From an uncultured Bacteroidales bacterium (lineage in GTDB: Bacteria > Bacteroidota > Bacteroidia > Bacteroidales > UBA932), in contig ONFK01000137.1 in assembly GCA_900317065.1 (NCBI GenBank), forward strand, positions 1-5,164: DNA of 5,164 nt, given 5' to 3'. This document shows, piece after piece, positions 1 to 4,399 of this stretch. A program made the translations under genes and the position numbers. The notes below the pieces were generated by a model, which saw only the letters and a program-made list of their open reading frames with translations, was not told the origin of the DNA and ran no database searches. Numbering within the stretch: position 1 is the stretch's first letter; each line of letters begins with the position of its first letter.

Positions 1-377
1 AAAACGTTGATGCTGCGGGCGAGCCCCTTGAGGTTGGGGTAGATGCCGTCTTTCGTGCCGGAGAAGAAGTGGACTATCCTTCGCGTGGTGTCTATCAGGG
101 TCCCCAGTTTCGCGAGGCTGAGGACATCTATGCGTGAGCCTTCCTTCTGCAGGGGCTCCAGGAAGGGGATGGCGTCGATGTATCCGGTGGTGGGGAAGGC
201 CTCTTCGAACATCATTATGAGACGCATCTCATCCGTGAGTACCAGCCTGCGGCGTATGGTTTCGGCAGATGTGCTGAACTTCTCCTCCATAACCCTGCCG
301 CTGGCGTAGTCGGTGCTGCAGCGGTCGGCTATCATCGACCGGATGCGGTCGAATCCCAGTTTGAGTTCAATATTCAT
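1..377 (-). CDS. mutS2: Endonuclease MutS2-like protein, N-terminal 125 residues (partial)
   Basis: Seen: an open frame runs from the ATG at 377-375 to the left edge without a stop, giving 125 residues starting MNIELKLGFDRIRSMIADRC. The pattern of a short charged start, then LGFDRIR, a Cys about 20 residues in, an F-S-T-S stretch (34-37) and a helical segment with TDEMRLI fits the N-terminal end of Bacteroidota MutS2. In that family this end precedes the core/clamp, the ATPase and a C-terminal Smr domain, all off-window here. Known of the family: MutS2 has been described both as an anti-recombination nuclease and as a ribosome-splitting factor that acts on collided ribosomes (RqcU in Bacillus subtilis). 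The start overlaps the cdaA stop in ATGA, which points to translational coupling. No Shine-Dalgarno lies upstream. The family call rests on the N-terminus alone. A shorter MutS-like ATPase is the main alternative. Confidence 0.75.
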   Translation of the reverse strand, partial: MNIELKLGFDRIRSMIADRCSTDYASGRVMEEKFSTSAETIRRRLVLTDEMRLIMMFEEAFPTTGYIDAIPFLEPLQKEGSRIDVLSLAKLGTLIDTTRRIVHFFSGTKDGIYPNLKGLARSINV

Positions 378-1171
378 TTCTGCGAAGGTTCGAGCATCAG
401 TTTAAGCTGGTTGCGGCTGTTGATCTGGGTGATTACTCCGTCGCGGACGAAGGAAACGGTGCCCCTCTGCTCGCTTACTACTATTACGTCGGCATCGCTG
501 CGTTCGCTGATGCCTATGGCAGACTTATGACGCATTCCGTACTTGGATGGGATGTCCGTACGGTCGGTGATGGGGAGGGTGCAGCGGGCTGCGATGATGC
601 GGTTGCCGCCGATTATCATAGCCCCGTCGTGCAGAGGCGAGTTCTTGAAGAAGATGTTCTCTATGAGGCTGCTGCGGATGTCTGCATCGAGGGTGTCTCC
701 GGAATCGATGATGTCCTGCAAGCTGTTCCGCCTTTGAAGCACTATGAGGGCTCCGGTCTTCTGTTCGGCCATTTCGAAGCAGGCGCGGGAGAGTTCCTTC
801 GCGGCCTCGTCGTCGAGGGCGTGCGGACTGCGGCCGAGCAGGCGGTCGATCAGGTTGCGGCGCTCTCCGGTGATGCCCGTGGAACGCCCCATGCGGCTGA
901 GGAATTGCCGGATTTCAGGCTGGAAAATGACTATCAGCGCAATCGCTCCCACGTCGATGATGGTGTCGAGAAGGGCGGAAAGGAGTTTCATGTTCAGCGC
1001 CACCGCTACGATGCGGATGACGAAGAGCATGAGTATCGCTATGAAGATGTTCACGGCGGAAGATCCCCTAAGCCAGCGGAAGGCCACGAAGAGAATCAGC
1101 GCCACGACTATTATGTCTATTATATCTGCAAAACCCAGGTGAAGAAACCCGAGTATGTCCAAAGTCATCAT
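374..1171 (-). CDS. cdaA: Diadenylate cyclase CdaA (membrane DAC-domain protein)
   Basis: Makes the second messenger c-di-AMP from two ATP at the inner membrane. The 265-residue length fits the CdaA/DacA family (about 270). Seen: three hydrophobic segments at about 14-33, 40-58 and 66-83, then the FQPEIR sequence (83-88) that links membrane part and cyclase in this family. The DAC domain follows, with the catalytic DGA motif at 182-184 (context SPLHDGAMII) and the second ATP-binding motif at 214-216. That motif reads RHK here rather than the usual RHR (context GMRHKSAIGISE, with conserved Glu 223). Two adjacent ATGs (1171-1169 and 1168-1166) could each be the start; the first membrane helix begins soon after, so a much later start is unlikely. 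The stop overlaps the mutS2 ATG by 4 bp. In Bacteroidota as I know them cdaA often follows folP, and in Firmicutes it precedes cdaR; neither is next to it here. Known c-di-AMP roles are osmolyte and K+ control and envelope homeostasis. Confidence 0.95.
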   Translation of the reverse strand: MMTLDILGFLHLGFADIIDIIVVALILFVAFRWLRGSSAVNIFIAILMLFVIRIVAVALNMKLLSALLDTIIDVGAIALIVIFQPEIRQFLSRMGRSTGITGERRNLIDRLLGRSPHALDDEAAKELSRACFEMAEQKTGALIVLQRRNSLQDIIDSGDTLDADIRSSLIENIFFKNSPLHDGAMIIGGNRIIAARCTLPITDRTDIPSKYGMRHKSAIGISERSDADVIVVSEQRGTVSFVRDGVITQINSRNQLKLMLEPSQK

Positions 1172-1179
1172 ATATTGTA

Positions 1180-1211
1180 CAAATATAGCAAAAAACTTTA
1201 ATCCATTGTAA
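1180..1211 (-). promoter_or_regulatory. Putative promoter of cdaA-mutS2
   Basis: On the minus strand the octamer TATATTTG (1187-1180) matches the Bacteroidota -7 consensus TAnnTTTG at every fixed base. No good -33 TTG is present. The best candidate is TTA at 1211-1209 with a 21-nt spacer. Transcription would start about 3-6 nt past the box, around 1174-1177, leaving almost no leader before the ATG at 1171. The -7 box is well supported; the -33 assignment is weak. Confidence 0.55.
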
Positions 1212-1235
1212 TTTGGAAAATAAATCGTATATTTG
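1205..1235 (+). promoter_or_regulatory. Promoter of the rplC-rpsC ribosomal protein operon
   Basis: The sequence ATTG at 1205-1208, exactly 19 nt, and TATATTTG at 1228-1235 form a full match to the primary sigma factor promoter of Bacteroidota (TTG, about 19 nt, TAnnTTTG). The expected start of transcription is about 1238-1241, giving a leader of roughly 55 nt before rplC. A second TTTG at 1212-1215 is only 12 nt from the -7 box, which is too close to serve as the -33 element. The -33 element lies where that of the opposing cdaA promoter would fall. Confidence 0.85.
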
Positions 1236-1239
1236 CAGC

Positions 1240-1253
1240 CCCCAAAAAAGGGG
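1240..1253 (+). promoter_or_regulatory. Short 5'-terminal leader hairpin of the rplC mRNA
   Basis: CCCC (1240-1243) pairs perfectly with GGGG (1250-1253) around a loop of six A (1244-1249). The hairpin lies at or within a few bases of the predicted transcript 5' end. A weaker hairpin follows directly: TACTT (1255-1259) with AAGTA (1265-1269). The C4/G4 element is too short, and lacks a following T-run, to be a terminator. Plausible roles are 5'-end protection from RNases or regulation of the operon. The role is inferred; the pairing is seen. Confidence 0.45.
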
Positions 1254-1277
1254 TTACTTGATTAAAGTACTTATAAA

Positions 1278-1312
1278 CAATTAATTAACAAACCAATGCC
1301 TGGATTAATTGG
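1278..1312 (+). promoter_or_regulatory. Possible alternative hairpins around the rplC start codon
   Basis: CAATTAAT (1278-1285) is the exact reverse complement of ATTAATTG (1304-1311), an 8-bp stem that would place the rplC ATG (1296-1298) in an 18-nt loop. CCAAT (1293-1297) can instead pair with ATTGG (1308-1312), placing two bases of the ATG in a stem. Both use 1308-1311, so they exclude each other. The stems are AU-rich and may be marginal. There is no Shine-Dalgarno in front of this start; the upstream bases are A-rich. Confidence 0.3.
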
Positions 1313-1922
1313 AAAGAAAATCGGAATGACTTCCGTTTTCGGTGCCGACGGGAAGAACCTCCCGTGCACCGTCATCGAGGCTGGTCCGTGCGTTGTCATG
1401 CAAATCCGCACTGTAGAAAAAGACGGCTATGCCGCAGTGCAGCTTGCCTATGACGAAACCACAGAAAAGCACACCAGCAAGGCTCTTCAGGGCCATTTTG
1501 CAAAGGCAGGGGTCGCTCCTATGCGCAAACTCGTGGAGTTTGAGGCAGACTTCGAGGGCGAACTCAAGCTTGGCGACACTCTCACCGTTGCCGACATCTT
1601 CAAAGAGGATGTGGCATTCGTGGACGTTGTCGGTACTTCCAAAGGTAAGGGTTTCCAGGGCGTTGTGCACCGTCACCGCTTCCAAGGTGTCGGCGGTAAG
1701 ACCCACGGTCAGCACAACCGTCTTCGTCACCCCGGTTCCATGGGTGCATCCTCATGGCCTTCCCGCGTATTCCCCGGAATGCGCATGGCAGGGCACATGG
1801 GCCAGGACCGCGTAAAGGTGTTCAACCTTCAGGTCCTCAAGGTCATCCCTGAGAACAATCTGCTTGTAGTCAAAGGTTCCGTACCCGGAGCCAAGGGTTC
1901 TTACTTAATTTTGGAGGCGTAA
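1296..1922 (+). CDS. rplC: 50S ribosomal protein L3 (uL3)
   Basis: An early-assembly 23S rRNA-binding protein whose long loop reaches towards the peptidyl transferase centre. The 208 residues match the family length. Seen: the N-terminus MPGLIGKKIGMTSVF, the central GTSKGKGFQGVVHRH segment (113-127), THGQHNRLRHPGS (136-148) forming the extended loop, and GMRMAGHMG (161-169), all L3 signatures. The Gln that PrmB methylates in E. coli (GSIGQNQ) is not present; the segment here reads GSMGASSWP. This is the first gene of the operon, which elsewhere usually starts with rpsJ. The ATG at 1296 is the only sensible start and aligns with the family N-terminus. Its 5' context lacks a Shine-Dalgarno. The last codons of rplC contain GGAGG, which doubles as the ribosome binding site of rplD. 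Confidence 0.98.
   Translation: MPGLIGKKIGMTSVFGADGKNLPCTVIEAGPCVVMQIRTVEKDGYAAVQLAYDETTEKHTSKALQGHFAKAGVAPMRKLVEFEADFEGELKLGDTLTVADIFKEDVAFVDVVGTSKGKGFQGVVHRHRFQGVGGKTHGQHNRLRHPGSMGASSWPSRVFPGMRMAGHMGQDRVKVFNLQVLKVIPENNLLVVKGSVPGAKGSYLILEA
1913..1917 (+). promoter_or_regulatory. Shine-Dalgarno GGAGG for rplD
   Basis: GGAGG lies inside the last sense codons of rplC (Leu-Glu-Ala), 7 nt before the rplD ATG at 1925. It is a full consensus site in a phylum where such sites are used sparingly. Because it is also coding, chance cannot be excluded. Confidence 0.55.
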
Positions 1923-1924
1923 TT

Positions 1925-2551
1925 ATGAAACTTCCTGTTTACAAAATCGACGGAACAGAGTCCGGAAAGAAGATCGACCTCGCAGAGGACGTCTTCGGCA
2001 TCGAGCCCAATGATCACGCCATCTATCTCGACGTAGTGCAGTATCTTGCAAACCAGCGTCATGGCAACGCCAAGACCAAGGACCGCAGCGAGATCGCTCA
2101 CAGCACCAAGAAGCTTGGTCGCCAGAAAGGCGGCGGCGGTGCACGTCACGGAAGCTTGAAGGCAAACATCTTCGTCGGCGGCGGCCGTGTATTCGGTCCC
2201 GTTCCCCGCTTCTATCACAATAAGCTCAACAAGAAGGTCAAATCCCTCGCCCGTTGCTCGGCCCTCAGCTACAAGGCTCAGGACAAGGCTATCGTGGTGG
2301 TAGAGCCCTTTGCGATGGACGCTCCCAAGACGAAGGAATTCGCACAGATCCTCACCAACCTCAAGGCTGGCGACCGCAACGTGCTGTTCGTCCTTCCCAA
2401 GAACTCCGACAATATATTTCTTTCATCCCGTAACCTTCCTTATGCCGATGTCATCACTGTTGACGAAATCAACACCTACGCTATCGTAAAGGCCAACACC
2501 CTCGTGATGGTCGACGGCGTGCAGGACATCCTCGCAGAAAGGAAAAAATAA
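1925..2551 (+). CDS. rplD: 50S ribosomal protein L4 (uL4)
   Basis: A 23S rRNA-binding protein whose extended loop lines the exit tunnel constriction; in E. coli L4 also represses its own operon. The 208 residues fit the bacterial family. Seen: the loop at about 60-95 with GRQKGGGGARHGSLKAN and FVGGGRVFGPVPR (family form GRQKGTGRARxGS...FVGGGxxFGPxPR), then the globular part with VVVEPF (124-129) and a C-terminal MVDGVQDILAERKK. The loop has GGGGARH where many bacteria have GTGRARA. It starts 2 nt after the rplC stop (TAATTATG) with GGAGG upstream, and ends 8 nt before rplW. The very short operon leader, with rplC first, makes E. coli-style control through an S10 leader unlikely here. Confidence 0.98.
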   Translation: MKLPVYKIDGTESGKKIDLAEDVFGIEPNDHAIYLDVVQYLANQRHGNAKTKDRSEIAHSTKKLGRQKGGGGARHGSLKANIFVGGGRVFGPVPRFYHNKLNKKVKSLARCSALSYKAQDKAIVVVEPFAMDAPKTKEFAQILTNLKAGDRNVLFVLPKNSDNIFLSSRNLPYADVITVDEINTYAIVKANTLVMVDGVQDILAERKK

Positions 2552-2559
2552 TTTGAGCG

Positions 2560-2850
2560 ATGGGAATAATCATTAAGCCAATAGTAACAGAGAAGCTGAC
2601 GGCTCAGGGCGAGAAATTGAACCGTTACGGCTTTGTGGTAGACCGCAAGGCGAACAAGCTTCAGATAAAGGATGCAGTGGAGAAGCTCTATGGCGTATCC
2701 GTTGCCGATGTCAATACAGTCAATTATCACGGAAAGAGGAAGAGCCGCTACACCAAGGCAGGCCTTCTCACCGGCCGTATGAATCACTTCAAGAAGGCTT
2801 TTGTCACTCTTGCAGGTGATGATAAGATTGACTTCTACGCTAACATTTAA
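2560..2850 (+). CDS. rplW: 50S ribosomal protein L23 (uL23)
   Basis: Binds 23S rRNA at the tunnel exit and forms the docking site for trigger factor and the signal recognition particle. The 96 residues fit the family. Seen: the N-terminus GIIIKPIVTEK (2-12), RYGFVVDRKANKLQIKDAVEKLYGVSVADVNT (22-53), the basic loop GKRKSRYTKAG (58-68) and the terminal FKKAFVTL/IDFY strand, all strongly Bacteroidota-like. The start is 8 nt past the rplD stop, with only a weak GAG upstream. The ATG gives the family N-terminus exactly. The stop TAA at 2848-2850 is followed immediately by the Shine-Dalgarno of rplB. Confidence 0.98.
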   Translation: MGIIIKPIVTEKLTAQGEKLNRYGFVVDRKANKLQIKDAVEKLYGVSVADVNTVNYHGKRKSRYTKAGLLTGRMNHFKKAFVTLAGDDKIDFYANI

Positions 2851-2855
2851 GGAGG
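2851..2855 (+). promoter_or_regulatory. Shine-Dalgarno GGAGG for rplB
   Basis: GGAGG directly follows the rplW stop codon and lies 9 nt before the rplB ATG at 2865. Unlike the copies in front of rplD and rpsC it is in non-coding sequence, so it is the most convincing ribosome binding site of the window. Confidence 0.75.
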
Positions 2856-2864
2856 GCAAGAATC

Positions 2865-3689
2865 ATGGCAGTAAGAAAATTCAAACCGGTAACTCCCGGT
2901 CAGAGGAACAAGGTCATCAGCACTTTCGCCGAGATCACTACCAAGAAGCCTCACAAGGCTCTTCTTGAACCCCTCAAGAGCACTGGCGGCCGTAACAATA
3001 CGGGCCAGATGACAGTTCGCTACATCGGTGGCGGTCACAAGAGAATGTACCGCATCATCGACTTCTTCCGTACCAAGGACGAATGCACCGCTACAGTCAA
3101 GACCATCGAGTATGATCCCAACCGCAGCGCACGCATCGCTCTCGTAGAGTACGAAGACGGAGTCAAGAAATACATCATCGCTCCGGACGGCATCAAGGTT
3201 GGTCAGGTTATCGCTTCGGGCAGCGGAGTCGCTCCCGAGGTCGGCAACTGCCTCCCTCTCTCCGAGATTCCTGTAGGTACCCTCGTGCACAACATCGAGC
3301 TCCGTCCCGGTCAGGGCGCCGCAATGGCCCGCTCCGCCGGTGCATCCGCACAGCTCGCAGCACGCGAAGGCAACCACGCAATCCTTCGTCTCCCTTCGGG
3401 CGAGACCCGCATGGTGCTCGTGTCCTGCCGCGCAACGGTAGGTACCGTCTCCAACACGGATCACAACCTGGAGAGCCACGGAAAGGCCGGACGTCGCCGC
3501 TGGCTCGGCAAGCGTCCTCACAACCGTGGTGTTGTCATGAACCCTCACGATCACCCTATGGGAGGTGGTGAAGGCCGCGCTTCCGGTGGACATCCTCGTT
3601 CACGCAAGGGCTTGCCTGCTAAGGGTTACAAGACACGCAATCCGAAGGCTGTGTCCAACAAGTTCATCATTGAAAGAAGAAAGAAGTAA
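2865..3689 (+). CDS. rplB: 50S ribosomal protein L2 (uL2)
   Basis: One of the largest and most conserved 50S proteins, needed for subunit joining and for building the peptidyl transferase centre. The 274 residues match the family. Seen: the N-terminal KFKPVTPGQRN, GRNNTGQMTVRYIGGGHKRMYR (42-63) of the OB-fold domain, EYDPNRSARIALVEYEDG (82-99), the SH3-like domain with GAAMARSAGASAQ (151-163), and the C-terminal loop NPHDHPMGGGEGRASGGHPRSR (226-247). That loop holds the functionally important His (His 230, context DHP). The second His of the E. coli form (HPHGGGEG) is Met here, which I regard as normal for Bacteroidota. The His in NPHDHP, where Val is usual, is a small variation. It is 19 nt from rpsS. 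Confidence 0.99.
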   Translation: MAVRKFKPVTPGQRNKVISTFAEITTKKPHKALLEPLKSTGGRNNTGQMTVRYIGGGHKRMYRIIDFFRTKDECTATVKTIEYDPNRSARIALVEYEDGVKKYIIAPDGIKVGQVIASGSGVAPEVGNCLPLSEIPVGTLVHNIELRPGQGAAMARSAGASAQLAAREGNHAILRLPSGETRMVLVSCRATVGTVSNTDHNLESHGKAGRRRWLGKRPHNRGVVMNPHDHPMGGGEGRASGGHPRSRKGLPAKGYKTRNPKAVSNKFIIERRKK

Positions 3690-3708
3690 CAGGTAAAACT
3701 TAGAGAAT

Positions 3709-3978
3709 ATGAGTCGTTCATTAAGAAAAGGACCATACATTCAGGAAGCACTCGAAAAGAGGATCGTCGCTATGAATGATGGCAGCAAAAAGAAAGAGGT
3801 GGTCAAGACCTGGTCACGCGCCAGCATGATCTCCCCGGACTTCATCGGCCATACTATCGCCGTTCACAACGGAAACAAGTTCATTCCTGTTTACGTTACT
3901 GAGCAGATGGTAGGGCACAAACTCGGTGAGTTCGCACCTACACGTACATTCAAGGGTCACTCTGGAAACAATAAGTAA
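3709..3978 (+). CDS. rpsS: 30S ribosomal protein S19 (uS19)
   Basis: A 30S head protein that binds 16S rRNA near S13 and contacts the A-site region. The 89 residues fit the family. Seen: the start MSRSLRKGPYI, VVKTWSRASMISPDFIGHTIAVHNG (31-55), FIPVYVTEQMVGHKLGEFAPTRTFKGH (58-84), which together cover the whole S19 signature. The start is 19 nt after rplB, the longest gap of the operon, and has no Shine-Dalgarno, only an A-rich stretch with GAGA. It ends 2 nt before rplV. Confidence 0.99.
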   Translation: MSRSLRKGPYIQEALEKRIVAMNDGSKKKEVVKTWSRASMISPDFIGHTIAVHNGNKFIPVYVTEQMVGHKLGEFAPTRTFKGHSGNNK

Positions 3979-3980
3979 TT

Positions 3981-4397
3981 ATGGGAGCACGTAAAAGACT
4001 TATGGCCGAAAAGCTCAAGGTAGCAAAGAAGGTCACCGCAGTAGCCAAATTGAATGATGTTCCTACTTCTCCCCGCAAGATGCGTCTTGTGGCCGACACC
4101 GTTCGCGGCGTCGAGGTCAACCGCGCCATCGATCTGCTTCACTTCTCCAAGAGGGAAGCGAGCATCAGGCTCGAGAAGCTTCTGCGCAGCGCAGTCGCCA
4201 ACTGGGAGGCCAAGAATCCGGATCAGGCAAAAGAGCTTGACAACGGTAATGTTTATGTAAAGACCATTATGGTTGACGAAGGCCGCACGCTCAAGCGCAT
4301 CCGTCCCTGCCCTCAGGGCCGTGCCGGACGCATCCGCAAGCGTTCCAATCACGTTACCGTGGTTCTTGATGTCAAAAAAGCTCAGGAGGAGAAATAA
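3981..4397 (+). CDS. rplV: 50S ribosomal protein L22 (uL22)
   Basis: Binds several 23S rRNA domains; its long beta-hairpin lines the exit tunnel opposite L4, a site of macrolide-resistance mutations in other bacteria. The 138 residues are at the longer end for bacteria but usual for Bacteroidota. Seen: a basic N-terminal extension MGARKRLMAEKLKVAKK, the core VPTSPRKMRLVADTVRG (27-43), KLLRSAVANWEAKNP (66-80), and the hairpin with TLKRIRPCPQGRAGRIRKRSNH (103-124). The Bacteroidota start MGARK supports the ATG at 3981, 2 nt after the rpsS stop. A later Met 8 would remove that extension. The last codons hold GGAGG, which serves rpsC. Confidence 0.98.
   Translation: MGARKRLMAEKLKVAKKVTAVAKLNDVPTSPRKMRLVADTVRGVEVNRAIDLLHFSKREASIRLEKLLRSAVANWEAKNPDQAKELDNGNVYVKTIMVDEGRTLKRIRPCPQGRAGRIRKRSNHVTVVLDVKKAQEEK
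4385..4389 (+). promoter_or_regulatory. Shine-Dalgarno GGAGG for rpsC
   Basis: GGAGG lies within the final Gln-Glu-Glu codons of rplV, 10 nt before the rpsC ATG at 4400. The spacing is slightly long and the bases are also coding, so this is a moderate call. Confidence 0.5.
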
Positions 4398-4399
4398 TT

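Noticed and set aside
43..309. Plus-strand open frame of 88 codons at the left edge
   Set aside because: It is antisense to the MutS2-like reading frame, which has a family-like N-terminus and a coupled start at 377.
527..1201. Plus-strand open frame of 224 codons opposite cdaA
   Set aside because: It lies fully antisense to the strongly recognisable CdaA, has no family resemblance, and is explained by codon bias of a GC-rich gene. The smaller plus frames at 543-737 and 744-1142 are the same case.
1239..1253. C-run/A-loop/G-run as a terminator
   Set aside because: The stem has only four base pairs, is not followed by a T-run, and sits at the start of a transcript rather than the end of a gene.
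1281..1288. Palindrome TTAATTAA as a possible operator
   Set aside because: It is a simple AT palindrome in an AT-rich leader, downstream of the predicted transcription start, and is better explained as part of the start-codon hairpin arm.
1172..1295. A small unannotated gene or a rpsJ remnant in the divergent region
   Set aside because: Reading both strands shows only AT-rich sequence with promoter elements and stops; nothing resembles S10.
2412..2420. TATATTTC inside rplD as an internal promoter
   Set aside because: The last base differs from TAnnTTTG and I saw no convincing TTG at the proper distance; it is part of conserved rplD coding sequence.
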